Below are positions 17,942-28,200 of a stretch of 33,200 nucleotides of DNA, in pieces. The first letter of the stretch is position 1. Each line of letters begins with the position of its first letter. The notes beneath the pieces are model-generated. The model ran no database searches and was not told where the DNA came from. It saw only the letters and a list, made by a program, of their open reading frames with translations. The position numbers and the translations under genes were made by a program. Location: NCBI GenBank assembly GCA_001657315.1, contig LYSV01000085.1, positions 1 to 33,200 on the forward strand. Reading direction: 5' to 3'. The DNA comes from Flammeovirgaceae bacterium BBD 1991-12 (GTDB taxonomy: Bacteria > Bacteroidota > Bacteroidia > Cytophagales > Cyclobacteriaceae).

Positions 17942-20900
17942 ATCAATCGCAGTACATGTCTGCCCTGGCTGTGCTGCAATACTACAAGGTAGATCCCCTT
18001 CTCCCATCCGCTCAGGTCTGCTTCATAGATTCCGGACAGGTCCCTTCGTTCAAGCAGGAGCTTGCCGCTAAGATCCAGAACAGTGAGATCATACTGCGTT
18101 GTTACGCCATCAATCCGCAGCCATCTGTTAGTGGGATTAGGATACATATGAAAACCGGGCATTGTTCCTCCATTCACTGAAGTGATGACATTGGTAGTCA
18201 TTATTTCCAGTGTATTCGATTCAGCTGTCCCTGATGGATTGCTGGCCACTACCTTGTAAACGTAGTTTTGATTGGCCTCTGCCGTTTCATCGGTGTAGGT
18301 GGTAGTGTTGCGATTGAGGGACGCTATTTCTTCAAAAGCGCCGCCATTGGCTGAACGCAGCACCTTGTAGATACTTTCAACTATCGAGTTATCCGACCAG
18401 TCGATCTGCACACCGGTATAGTTGACTTCGGACAGATCCAGCAGTTCCGGTGCCCGTGGCACGACATAGCTGATAAGCTCGGTTTCCGTAGCGGTCAGCG
18501 ACACATCTGTGTATATTCTGAACTCGCCAGGTTGAAGATCGAGCGCTTCCGTATCTCCGGATACAACAAGTTCGTCCTGGGTAAAATAGCTATACCATGT
18601 ACCGGCGTGAGGGAAAGCTGTTTCCACTGTGGTCGCAGTAACGTTAAAGTTTGCTACCACGGCTACATTCATTTCATCAGTACCGGATGGTTCAGGTGTG
18701 TAAGGTGTGTTTCTTAAGGTGATCTGCTTTACCAGTTCCTGACTTTCATCCAATGTAAAGTCTGTGGTATTGAATACATCATAACTTGTTTTCAGACGGA
18801 TCAATTCAGAAGTCACCTTATTTAGCCGAATACGGTTCTGGTCCGTGTCATAATTCAGGTCATTTGCACTGGCCCAGGGAATAGGTTTGTTACCCGTCCT
18901 CCCGTTTTGATCAATACTGATGTCATAACCCAGCTCTCCGAACTGCCAGAGCATACGCGGACCTGGTATGGCATAGTACACTGCAGAAGCCGCCTTTACG
19001 CGCTCCAGCGCCACCTCGAGGTTACGGGTATTGTGGCCGCCGTTGGATGTATTGCCCAAGGTTAGATTCCGGTATACCAGGCGTTCCTCATCATGGCTTT
19101 CCATGTAGGATATAAGATGGGGATCATTCCAGTTCCTTGTTCCGTACCAGGCCCAGTCAATGTTGGAGTCATTACCAAAACCCATGGTCAGTTGGTTGAA
19201 ATTATGGTTCATATTGCCCCAAAGCATCATGCCGTAGTCAGCCAATACCTTTTCCTCATTGTTGTCAGACAAATGCTCGAGGATCACATATGCATCGGGA
19301 TGATGCTCCCATATTTTGTCCGTCATCCGGGTCAGATTGTCCACCCGGGACTGGTCATATTGGTTCCAAAGCCCTATGTTATCCCCGGAAAAGGTTTGTG
19401 TAAATCCTTTGGACAAGTCAAACCGGTAGCCGTCAAACCGGTATTCTTCCAGCCAATAGTAGTTCACTGTATCCACGAAATGCCGTGTAGCGGCGGATTC
19501 ATGGTTAAAATCAAAGAACACATTAAAGGGATGTGTAGCCTGCTGGTTCAGCCATGGATTATCCGCTGCAGGCCTGAAGCCAGCCTGGTCCCAGTAAAGC
19601 TGCGCAATAGGGTTCCTTTCATGAGTGTGATTCAACACCATATCAAGGATCACCGCCATACCACGGGCATGGCACTCATCAATGAATGTCTTCAGTGCAT
19701 CCTTCGTGCCATAGTACTTGTCAGGTGCAAAGAAATAAGCCGGATTATATCCCCAGCTCAGGTTACCATCAAACTCCATAACAGGCATGAGCTGGATGGC
19801 ATTCACACCAAGGTCTTCCAGATAGTCCAACCGGTCGATCACTGCCTGGTAATTGTGTCCTTCATCAAAGTCCCGTACCAGCAGCTCATAGATCACCAGC
19901 TCTTCTTTGGGAGGCGCTACAAAATCATTTACGGACCATTGGAACAGTACCTGTCCGGTTTGCATTACAGACACCCAGCCCTCCGGAATTTCGCTGTCCG
20001 GATATGGCTTCAGATCAGGATAGGTAGCAGCATCAATAGACTCGTCCTGTTCCGGGTCCAGTATCTTGTCGGCATAAGGGTCTCCCGTGAGTGTCTGTTC
20101 GTCCACAAGGTATTGGAAAGCGTATTCCGTACCCGGGGTCAGTGCATTGACGGTGATCCAGAAGTAGTCGCCATCCTGCGCCATCTGGTAGGTTGAAGAA
20201 GGCAGCCAGTTATTGAAATCTCCTATAAGAAATATTGAAGATTTGCCGGGAGCAAACAAACAAAAGGTGGCCTGTGAGGCATCTGCCGGATAGTTAATTC
20301 CTTCTATAATACCGGACGGTCTGGGGGCTGCAGGGCTAGTGCCTCTCACTATAAAAACAAATTCATCAGTAGCTGTCTGCCCTCCGGCTTCGGCCTCTAT
20401 ACGAACCACTATAGTCCCACTTTCAACAACAGTATGTTGGTAGCTAAGCTGATCATCAGAAGGCTCGACCGCCACCTGACTATTATCAATAAAAAGGACA
20501 AGTTGCGAAGGTGCCGAAGCCACAGCAGCAATATCGATCGTACCCCCGGGATCTACAAAAACAAAAGATGCGAAAGGCGAGGAAAAGCTGACCTGAAGCT
20601 CCCCACTGAAAATAGTAATAAACTGGTTTGTATCAGTTTGTCTGTTGTCATCCCAATCCACGCTTTTCAGCTTGAACCCGACGCGGGTGATCTCTTCTGC
20701 GGATTTATTAAAAAATGTGGTAGGTGTAAAGGTGATGTTGTATACATTCGGATCAGTGCCGGACCGTGTGACCTTTGCTGCATCCTGAGCCGAGGTAGCC
20801 GGATTTACGTTGGTAGGTGCATCACAATCCGCTGAACAATCTGGCAACCATGCCCATATCCACACATCACCGGTATAGCCTTCAAGGCTGGTTCCTGTAG

Positions 20901-21018
20901 CGTTCACCTCAAGGGTCAGGGGTTGGTCAGCTACGGGGAAGGCAGGGTCGGTGGTAAAGGTTTGGGCCGAGAGATTGCAGCAAATAAATATAAGAAAAGA
21001 GCTATATAAGTGTTTCAT
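17932..21018 (-). CDS. Secreted GH13 alpha-amylase with T9SS sorting domain
   Basis: A 1,028-residue exported starch- or maltodextrin-degrading enzyme. Signal peptide 1-18 (CCNLSAQ). Residues 19-140 form a module shared with the secreted protein at 22512-23324. An Ig-like domain spans about 145-226 and a CBM48-like domain 235-330 (FLIGDFNNW). The GH13 barrel covers about 370-780 with region I DMVLNH (459-464), region II GYRFDLSK (nucleophile Asp534), region III ILEH (acid Glu581) and region IV SHDEE (Asp643). A C-terminal beta domain, a fibronectin type III domain (about 855-940) and a type A T9SS sorting domain (955-1028, MYPNPTNRWL) follow. The enzyme is thus predicted to be secreted or surface-anchored through type IX secretion. 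A strong terminator separates it from the SusE gene upstream, so it may have its own promoter. Exact specificity (amylase, pullulanase or neopullulanase) is unresolved. Confidence 0.93.
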   Translation of the reverse strand: MKHLYSSFLIFICCNLSAQTFTTDPAFPVADQPLTLEVNATGTSLEGYTGDVWIWAWLPDCSADCDAPTNVNPATSAQDAAKVTRSGTDPNVYNITFTPTTFFNKSAEEITRVGFKLKSVDWDDNRQTDTNQFITIFSGELQVSFSSPFASFVFVDPGGTIDIAAVASAPSQLVLFIDNSQVAVEPSDDQLSYQHTVVESGTIVVRIEAEAGGQTATDEFVFIVRGTSPAAPRPSGIIEGINYPADASQATFCLFAPGKSSIFLIGDFNNWLPSSTYQMAQDGDYFWITVNALTPGTEYAFQYLVDEQTLTGDPYADKILDPEQDESIDAATYPDLKPYPDSEIPEGWVSVMQTGQVLFQWSVNDFVAPPKEELVIYELLVRDFDEGHNYQAVIDRLDYLEDLGVNAIQLMPVMEFDGNLSWGYNPAYFFAPDKYYGTKDALKTFIDECHARGMAVILDMVLNHTHERNPIAQLYWDQAGFRPAADNPWLNQQATHPFNVFFDFNHESAATRHFVDTVNYYWLEEYRFDGYRFDLSKGFTQTFSGDNIGLWNQYDQSRVDNLTRMTDKIWEHHPDAYVILEHLSDNNEEKVLADYGMMLWGNMNHNFNQLTMGFGNDSNIDWAWYGTRNWNDPHLISYMESHDEERLVYRNLTLGNTSNGGHNTRNLEVALERVKAASAVYYAIPGPRMLWQFGELGYDISIDQNGRTGNKPIPWASANDLNYDTDQNRIRLNKVTSELIRLKTSYDVFNTTDFTLDESQELVKQITLRNTPYTPEPSGTDEMNVAVVANFNVTATTVETAFPHAGTWYSYFTQDELVVSGDTEALDLQPGEFRIYTDVSLTATETELISYVVPRAPELLDLSEVNYTGVQIDWSDNSIVESIYKVLRSANGGAFEEIASLNRNTTTYTDETAEANQNYVYKVVASNPSGTAESNTLEIMTTNVITSVNGGTMPGFHMYPNPTNRWLRIDGVTTQYDLTVLDLSGKLLLERRDLSGIYEADLSGWEKGIYLVVLQHSQGRHVLRLIRH

Positions 21019-21036
21019 ACATGATGCTGTAAATAA

Positions 21037-21064
21037 AAAAGGCTGTTCAATTGAACAGCCTTTT
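21037..21064 (-). terminator. Strong rho-independent terminator between susE-like and amylase genes
   Basis: A perfect 28-bp palindrome: a 14-bp arm ending GGCTGTTCAA meets its exact complement with no spacer. On the minus strand the hairpin runs into TTTTTTATTT. It lies 16 bp after the SusE-like stop and 19 bp before the amylase ATG, so it ends most transcripts of the SusC-SusE operon. Confidence 0.85.
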
Positions 21065-21079
21065 ACCTTTTGTTTTGGA

Positions 21080-22504
21080 TTACATAGTTATTGAATAGGT
21101 ATATCCATTAACAGGGTCAAGAATAAGAGTAATGGTAACATTATTTCCTGCTGATACCGGAATATTTGTTCCATTAATTTCCAACGATCCATCATTACCA
21201 TCATCACCGAAGTTAACATCCCATGAATCATTTGCCCTGAACTTCATCTCACCATTGGTAAGGTCAGTGGTAACAGTCCACGAATAATCACCCTTCCCTC
21301 CTGAAAATGACATATTTGTATCATTGGATTCATCCCATCCATTTGGTGTTCCTGAGCCAATGATAGCCCATTGAAACCTATCAAGGGAATAAGTAAGGTT
21401 ATTATAATCAATTGTCAGCCTGTAAAAACCATCTTCTGAAACTGTAAAATTACTCTCACCATCCTGCACCAGTTCCCCCGTCTCTGAACCTGCACCCCAA
21501 TCTCCCTCATAGCCACTTTGATTCTCAAGTATCTTGAATCCGTCCCCGGCGACTTCGATATAAGCGTAAATCTCAAATGTACCCTCACCAGTATTTACAA
21601 ATGGGATGGATGTAGGTGGGTTCCAACCAGCCGAGGTGGATCCGCCCACCAGGAAAATCTGCGCAGGAGGAATGAAAAACCTTCTTACGGTTACAGTAAA
21701 CACATCGGACGACAATTCTAATCCGGCTCCTGCAGCCACAACTTTCCAATCTATAGTGACAGACTGTCCTTCAGCCACGCCTAACGAAGCCAGCGCATCC
21801 TCCAGAGCCTGATTGGTTACAGTCAGGTTATGATCAAGTCCATTGTTATCCGAAGTAAATTCAAGCAGTGGATCGGTAAAATCACCTCCTTGTTCGTCTG
21901 CATACCATGTATATAAGACTTCATCTCCAAATCCAGTGAATGTGCTATCCCAATCAATGGTTATGTTGGCCATAGGATTGTTTGCATCCAACTTAATAGT
22001 AGAACCATTCTCCGGGGAGACCAAAGAAAAAGGTGCTATGGCATTCACCACCCTTCTAAGTGTAATAACCGCTGAATCTGCCACTTGGGTGACCTCACCA
22101 TTGGTAGCTGAGACAGTCCAGATTGCTTCCAGTTCTTCTCCTATTCCGAGCTCCTGATCTTCCAGAAAATCATCCAATTGCTTATTAGTGAAAGTAATAG
22201 TCCTTGCCAGACCATCATCATCAGAAGGGCTGGTAAGAAGAGGCGAGGAAAAATCACCACCTGCTTCATCCAACATCCAGGTATAGGTGACGGGCGAGTT
22301 AAAACCCGATCGTGCTTCACTCCAACTGACCACCAACTGGCCTTCCGGATCCACAGAGTTCAGATCGATCCTGGAGCCGGCTACAGGCGTTAACGTGAAC
22401 TCCCTTAAGCTTTCAAGCCCTGTTCCGGTGAATTCTTCCTGATCACAAGAACCAAAGACAAGTACCAACACCAGCGCCTGAAATAGTATTTTTTTAAATT
22501 CCAT
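21080..22504 (-). CDS. SusE/SusF-like starch-binding lipoprotein
   Basis: A 474-residue surface lipoprotein (VFGSC, Cys20, followed by acidic DQEE, fitting surface export). Two homologous SusE-type N-terminal domains at about 37-150 and 153-273 repeat the pattern YTWxxDExGGDFxxPLL...DNxGLxxxxTxTNxxLxD. Two carbohydrate-binding domains follow at about 278-375 (IFLVGGSTSAGW) and 378-474 (WAIIGSGTPNGW). The GW after a glycine-rich strand is typical of SusE/SusF starch-binding modules, which hold starch at the surface for the amylase and SusC/SusD. It begins 7 bp after the stop of the upstream secreted protein. It is longer than Bacteroides SusE by having two tandem N-terminal domains. This gene is the best evidence that region A targets starch-like glucans. 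Confidence 0.9.
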   Translation of the reverse strand: MEFKKILFQALVLVLVFGSCDQEEFTGTGLESLREFTLTPVAGSRIDLNSVDPEGQLVVSWSEARSGFNSPVTYTWMLDEAGGDFSSPLLTSPSDDDGLARTITFTNKQLDDFLEDQELGIGEELEAIWTVSATNGEVTQVADSAVITLRRVVNAIAPFSLVSPENGSTIKLDANNPMANITIDWDSTFTGFGDEVLYTWYADEQGGDFTDPLLEFTSDNNGLDHNLTVTNQALEDALASLGVAEGQSVTIDWKVVAAGAGLELSSDVFTVTVRRFFIPPAQIFLVGGSTSAGWNPPTSIPFVNTGEGTFEIYAYIEVAGDGFKILENQSGYEGDWGAGSETGELVQDGESNFTVSEDGFYRLTIDYNNLTYSLDRFQWAIIGSGTPNGWDESNDTNMSFSGGKGDYSWTVTTDLTNGEMKFRANDSWDVNFGDDGNDGSLEINGTNIPVSAGNNVTITLILDPVNGYTYSITM

Positions 22505-22511
22505 TTTTGTA

Positions 22512-23324
22512 TCAGTTTAAAATTGTTACAAAAGCCTCTCCTGTTGGTCCCTGTATACTGCCGTCAGCATTTCTGAATATGTACCCAATCCTGATCAACT
22601 GATCTCCTTCCTCCAATTCAAACATTTCGCTGGGAACAATGGAGAGAGTAAACCAACCATTGCCACGATCCCTTGCCTGTAACTCGGGAGAAGAACCAAC
22701 ATTATTCCAGTCTGTATAGGGCACATCCGTCATTGTACTGCCATCTGACTTTCTTACAGTATAGAAAATATGAACATATAATTCAGTCAGACTTGCCATA
22801 CTGGTGTTGGATGCCAGTGATTGGTCATAGTTAAATGTAACAATGTCATCCTGCGTAAATTTGATAGGAAAGTTCCTGTTTTCAGTGGGTATGAATTCCA
22901 GAGGTTGCACGGCCAGTAATGTATTACCCGTTTGACCGTTAGACCAATCTCTGCCTTTCAACAACATACCTATTTCCTGGATCTCTGCCGGACTTTTACC
23001 ATAAAAGGCGGTAGGAACCATAGTAAAAGTATACACGTTGGGATCGGTTTCATCTCTGGTCACCAATGCAGCCGTCTGAGCCTCTGAAGCCGGGTTAACA
23101 TTGGTAGGTGCGTTACAATCAGAAGAACACCCTGTACTGATCCATGCCCAAATCCATACGTCATCCGTGTAACCTTCCAGGTCGGTCCCTGTGACATCGA
23201 TCGTTAAGGTTACTTCATCTTCTGCGGTGAATACTGCGGGGGAAGTGGTAACGGTTTGTGAAAAACCTGAATATCCCAGACACAAAACCACCAGAAGGAG
23301 TATTGTATTTTTCATTATTCTCAT
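22512..23324 (-). CDS. Secreted two-module protein sharing the amylase N-terminal domain
   Basis: A 270-residue exported protein; signal peptide ends at GYSGFSQ (about residue 22). Residues 23-145 match residues 19-140 of the amylase closely: EGYTxDVWIWAW, CNAPTNVNPA, DPNVY and KSxxEI occur in the same order and spacing. The second half (about 155-270: LYVHIFYT, DGSTM, GNGWFTLSIVP, GYIFRNADGS) looks like a divergent copy of the same fold. Function is not known to me; the context (SusD, DUF5004-like, SusE) suggests glucan binding or docking of amylase. It may correspond to the DUF4961 type of proteins often seen in such loci, but that name is from memory. The ATG overlaps the upstream TGA as ATGA; the ATG at 23313-23315 is an alternative start. 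No enzyme motif is visible. Confidence 0.8.
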   Translation of the reverse strand: MRIMKNTILLLVVLCLGYSGFSQTVTTSPAVFTAEDEVTLTIDVTGTDLEGYTDDVWIWAWISTGCSSDCNAPTNVNPASEAQTAALVTRDETDPNVYTFTMVPTAFYGKSPAEIQEIGMLLKGRDWSNGQTGNTLLAVQPLEFIPTENRNFPIKFTQDDIVTFNYDQSLASNTSMASLTELYVHIFYTVRKSDGSTMTDVPYTDWNNVGSSPELQARDRGNGWFTLSIVPSEMFELEEGDQLIRIGYIFRNADGSIQGPTGEAFVTILN

Positions 23325-23860
23325 TGCTTTACAAATTCATAGTCATAACTCAAAAAAGCGACCTGCGAGCCGTCACTTCGGGTTTCGAACCGGGTAAGCT
23401 TCAGGTTCAATACCCCTTCTGTAAGCCCTAAGTAAGTATCCAATTGAATGGTGATCCCTCCCTCAAAAGTGATCTCAGAAGGAGCATCAGGGTCGTCCAA
23501 AGACCAGGAACCCGACTCAGCACCGAATATATTTGGTGAATTACCGGGTGTAACTGTGAATGTGGATGGATTACCTTCCTCATTCACATTTAAGGTCAGG
23601 CTTAAATCTGTAAATGGAAATAATTCTGTGACTTCCAATGATTGTACAAAAGTCGGAAAACCTTTTCTGATGGCATCTTCGTCGTTTTGTATTACTTCTG
23701 TCAGGTTCCATGTACCCGACAGGTTTGAAACCCGGTCGAAGGGCTCTCCAATATCAGGAGGATCTTCGATACATCCCTGCAACATGACGCCTACAAGGGT
23801 GAAGCACAAAACAAAATATCTGTATTTTAGAAAATTTTTCATCGTTTGGAATTTATTCAT
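23321..23860 (-). CDS. DUF5004-like lipoprotein
   Basis: A 179-residue lipoprotein with signal ending in VMLQGC (Cys30), followed by acidic IEDPPD, compatible with surface export. The mature part looks lipocalin-like: LSGTWNLTEVIQND near the start, SGSWSLDD in the middle and LNLKLTRFETR near the end. This resembles the DUF5004 proteins commonly found after susD in starch loci of Bacteroidota (recalled, not searched). The first ATG (23858-23860) directly follows the SusD TAA; a second ATG six codons in (23840-23842) gives a more ordinary signal peptide. The 3' end overlaps the next gene by 4 bp. The gene is clearly part of the operon, but its function is unknown. Confidence 0.82.
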   Translation of the reverse strand: MNKFQTMKNFLKYRYFVLCFTLVGVMLQGCIEDPPDIGEPFDRVSNLSGTWNLTEVIQNDEDAIRKGFPTFVQSLEVTELFPFTDLSLTLNVNEEGNPSTFTVTPGNSPNIFGAESGSWSLDDPDAPSEITFEGGITIQLDTYLGLTEGVLNLKLTRFETRSDGSQVAFLSYDYEFVKQ

Positions 23861-25270
23861 TTAACAACCACCTTCCGGATTGGGCGTAAAAGCATCGGTC
23901 CCACCGGCACCTGCTATTTCGGTATCCGGAAACTGTATGGCCATACCCGGGCAATCCCAATCAGATCCTCTTATCCTTAATGAAGATTCCCCATTGGCCC
24001 CTCTTCTTCTCAGATCGTGAAATCTGTGACCTTCCGCTACCAATTCCAGCCTTTTTTCATTTCTTATGCTGGTCAAAAGTACCTGGGCATCTGTGTTGGC
24101 AGGTAAATCACTTAACCCAGCCCTGCCACGTATATCATTGATATCATTTATCGCCACTGAGAGCGTGGCGGGCTGGTTTAACTCCGCTCCTGCTTCTGCA
24201 CGAATGAATTTCAATTCCGTAACATGCATGAGCGGTACATTGAAATAATTGATGCCATCGAATTTGGTAACGGAAATTGCCTGATTTTCAAGACCTTCAT
24301 TTTCCACTACATACCACTCACTCCGAAGGTCATTGGGATTGGAAGTTGCCTGATCAAACATCTCCTGAGAGATCCTCAATGTTGGGGGGTTATCCCCATC
24401 GGAACGAAAGTGTGTAGTGAACTGAGTACCCCGGTGATCATTAGGGTTACTGATCATAAAGAAAATCGCTTCCTGAGATCCTGCTTCGGAGAATCTGTCT
24501 GTGTATTCTTCTGTACTTGTATTGAAAGCATACGGACCATTGTTCAGAACATCCACCGCAAGATCAAAAGCCTGCTGAAAGTCATGTCTGTGAAAATGCA
24601 CTTTGGCCAGGTAGGCTCTGGCCGCCCATGAATTCGCATATACACCGTTTGATTCAGGCAGCAATGTAGCGGCTTCCTCGAGATCGGTTACAATCTGTGC
24701 GTAAACCTCAGCCACAGTATTCCTGTCTCTTGATTCGGCTGAAGGAGTGGTGCGTAGTACAACCCCAAGGTGAGCATTGTCAGATGTATAGCCGTAAGGT
24801 TGGGCAAATAGCCGGATCAATTCAAAATAACAAATCGCCCGTAGGAACTTAGCTTCTCCCTCTATACGATTAGCATCGGTCGAACCTTCAAGAATATCAA
24901 GATTTTGTAAAAGCACATTGGCCCGGTATATCACGAAGTGAGGCTCATCAAACATGGCCTGCGTGTACCCGGTAAAAAAAGAGCTGGACTTGTCATAATA
25001 AGCCCTGAAATCAGCATTATTCAAATTATTCAGACTTCCATCGATGTTGTCTGCCATTACTTCAGCAATGGACTGCACACGGCCTCCCAAAAAATCTCCA
25101 CCTTCTCCCCGTAACGCATCATAGGCGGAATTCAGAAGGTCCTGCATATCCTGCGGGGTCTGCAAAGCCTCATCTGCGATGATTTCGCCCTCCGGCTCAA
25201 GCTCCAGCAGGTCATCACATGCTGTAGCTGTGGCAAGGGCAATCAGAAATATATATTTATATAGTTTCAT
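23861..25270 (-). CDS. SusD/RagB-family glycan-binding lipoprotein (pair 2)
   Basis: About 469 residues. I prefer the ATG at 25268-25270 (MKLYKYIFLIALATATAC, Cys18) over one four codons earlier at 25282. Acidic residues after the lipid cysteine (CDDLLELEPEGE) suggest surface export. The SusD blocks are clear: AEAKFLRAICYFELIRLFAQPYG in the N-terminal half, WAARAYLAKVHFHRHDF in the TPR-like part, and in the C-terminal half LKFIRAEAGAELN, INDIRGRAGL and IRNEKRLELVAEGHRFHDLRRRG, the family hallmark. Predicted to bind malto-oligosaccharides and close over the SusC barrel. The susC stop is 19 bp upstream and the following lipoprotein begins at the next base after the stop codon, so the genes form one operon. 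Confidence 0.93.
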   Translation of the reverse strand: MKLYKYIFLIALATATACDDLLELEPEGEIIADEALQTPQDMQDLLNSAYDALRGEGGDFLGGRVQSIAEVMADNIDGSLNNLNNADFRAYYDKSSSFFTGYTQAMFDEPHFVIYRANVLLQNLDILEGSTDANRIEGEAKFLRAICYFELIRLFAQPYGYTSDNAHLGVVLRTTPSAESRDRNTVAEVYAQIVTDLEEAATLLPESNGVYANSWAARAYLAKVHFHRHDFQQAFDLAVDVLNNGPYAFNTSTEEYTDRFSEAGSQEAIFFMISNPNDHRGTQFTTHFRSDGDNPPTLRISQEMFDQATSNPNDLRSEWYVVENEGLENQAISVTKFDGINYFNVPLMHVTELKFIRAEAGAELNQPATLSVAINDINDIRGRAGLSDLPANTDAQVLLTSIRNEKRLELVAEGHRFHDLRRRGANGESSLRIRGSDWDCPGMAIQFPDTEIAGAGGTDAFTPNPEGGC

Positions 25271-25289
25271 TGTGTCGATCATTTAGCAA

Positions 25290-28200
25290 TTAAAAACCAA
25301 TGTTCAATCCTATGGTAAAGGCGCGCTCCTGGGGAGCTGTAAGATACGTTACGTTAGGGCTAAGGTTCCTACCCTGCCTTGCACTCTGGTCCCTCACGAT
25401 CTCCGGGTCGGCGCCTGGGAATTTTGTAAAGGTCAGCAGATTGGTCCCATTGAAGAATACTCTTGCACTTCTCAACCTCATTCGGTCCACCAGCTCGGCA
25501 GGAAGATTGTAGCCCAAAGTGACATTTCGTACCCTTCCGAACGTGGCATCATACAGGAATTGAGTGGTATTCAGGTTCCAGAAACTTGGCAGGCCTCCAT
25601 AAGTACCTGGTTCAAGCGTTAACCTTGGAAACTGAGCAATATCACCGGGCTGCCGCCAACGGTCCTTGATCTCACTGCGCATATTCCAGTCGGATACTAC
25701 GCCCAGTTGTCTTTTTCCTGAATCATCGTAAAGGTTACCGCCGATCGTGAAGGTGAACAGGATGCTCAGATCAAAATCTTTGTAGCTGAACGTATTGGTG
25801 ATACCTCCTGTCCAGTCCGGTACTACGCTACCTACAGGAACTCTGTCATCCAGGTTGAATTCATAGGTTTCATTTCCATCCTTATCCAGGAAGATCGGCA
25901 GGCCATTTTCAGGATCTACACGGGAGAACCGGTTCAGGAAGTTCACTCCCACAGGCAGGCCCTCTACCACCCTTGTATCCCCTGATCCTGCTATAGCATC
26001 CGGAGGGGTAGCACCAATATCGATCACCTCATTATCAAGGCGCGAAGCATTGATCTCCGTGTTCCATTTAAAGTTTCCAACAAGATTTCTGGTCCTTAGG
26101 CTGATCTCAAAACCGCGGTTATTGATCTCAGCGATGTTCTCAAAATAGCGTTCAAAACCCGTTGAAACCTGCACCAGACGGTCGATCAGTACGTCGGTGG
26201 AATTTTTATCAAAGTAAGCGACCTCCGTAGTGATCCGGTCGTCCAGAAGCCCTAGTTCAAAGCCAATATCATAGGTGCGCTGTACTTCCCACTGCAGGTC
26301 GGGGTTTTCCAACCGGACAGGGAAAATAATAGGCTGCTGGTTGTAAGGATTTCCATCGTTACCCTCTCTTCGCTGAAAGGTACCCCAGCGTTGGTAATTG
26401 GGAATATCAGCGTTACCAGTGATGCCCCAGCTTGCCTTTAATTTCAAAAAGTTGATGACAGAGGTTTCCGGGAACCAATCTTCTTCGCTGATGATATATC
26501 CTGCCCCAAGACTGGGAAAGAAACCGTAGCGGTTATTCCTCCCAAAACGGGAGGAGCCATCCACGCGGGCTGATCCTTTCAGGAATATCTTATCCTTGAA
26601 GGTATAATTGACCCGGCTGAAATAGCTGATGAATGACCATATCTGGTCCGGAGCAGTTTCATAGACCGGATTGGGAAGGGGTTGATCATTATCATCAAAT
26701 CTGTCAGGTATATCAGGATCATCCTGCAATGGTCCGCTCACGTTAAAGGCTTCAATTTTTCCCCAACTTTCAGTCAATGATCTTTGGTATTCCCCCCCAA
26801 TGAGGAACTTGAACCTGTTATCTTCATTTAGATCAAAATCATAGGAAGCTGTGGCTGAAATCGTATAGTTTGTCACCCATGTTGGGTATCTTCTGGCCAC
26901 ACTTTCAGCATTGGTCAATTCTGCCGGCTCAAACTGATCATCCTGAATGTCCATATAATCAAGGCTACCCGATAAATTCAGTTCAAGTTTTTCGATAGGC
27001 CGGTAGTTGAACGCCAGTGTGGACAGGGAACGATTCTCTCTGGTACGCCAGTCCTGCAGGTCCTGCTTTCTTACCGGATTGTTACCATCGGTGAAATAGG
27101 TACCATCTGCATTTCTCACCGGATAGATCACCAGCGCATCAGACATCGCTGCTCCCAATCCTCCGTCCCATGCACCGGCTACCCGGTTATTGATCCCCTG
27201 ACTGAGGGATGTAGTTACTGAAGCCCTGAGATTATCAAGTATATTGTAGTCCAGGTTAACCCTTCCACTGATCCTTTCATAACTGTTCCCTACCAGGAAG
27301 CTCTCATTATCACTGTAGGAAAAGCCTACGTAGGATGTGAGTTTTTCATTGCCCTGGGTCATGCCAATATTGTACTCATGCTTGAATCCGGTCTGGGTGG
27401 TCAGGTCGATCCAATCCGTATCATTGGCGCGGGCTTCCTCCCATGTCAGGTTACCGGGTAATTCGGCCAGTCCAACATTCCCATCGTTTTCCCAGGCTTC
27501 CTGCCTCAGTTGCAACCATTCTTCCGATGACAGCAGATCTACCTCTCTGGCGGGCTGTGAAATACCCACTCTACTGCTGAAGGTAAAGGTAGGCTTACCG
27601 GTTTTTCCACGCTTGGTGGTAATAAGGATCACACCATTGGCGCCGCGTGAGCCATAGATAGCAGCAGCAGAGGCGTCTTTCAGGATCTCCACCGACTCAA
27701 TATCGGCCGGGTTGATGGTAGCCAAAGGGTTGTTGTTAAAAGCTCCCCGGTCACCATTGATAAAATAGTCTTGTGTAATAGGAATTCCATCCACTACATA
27801 CAATGGATCTCCACCGGCACTCAGGGAAGCAATGCCCCGTACACGGATCATGGAAGCGGAACCGGCTGTACCGCTGCCCTGGATCACCTGGACACCCGCA
27901 GCCTTACCCTGAAGAGCAGCCTCGAAGCTGGGTACCGAAATCGACTGCAATTCCTCTCCTCCCACTTTGGAGATGGAACCGGTCACCTCTCTTTTGGTCT
28001 GGACACCATACCCCACTACCACGATCTCACCTAACTGGGTGACATCCTGGCTCATCTGAATATTGATGACGGTTTGATTTCCTACCAGCAGTTCTTCTGA
28101 CTGATAGCCCACGAAGGAGAAGACCAGCGTGGCATCCTCCGCCACGGATATGGTATAGTTGCCGTCGAAATCTGTAACGGTTCCCAAAGTTGTGCCCTTC

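Noticed and set aside
19093-20196. Plus-strand open frame of 367 codons opposite the amylase
   Set aside because: It lies wholly inside the GH13 barrel coding region, whose motifs are intact on the other strand; the antisense product looks like no family and is an effect of codon composition.
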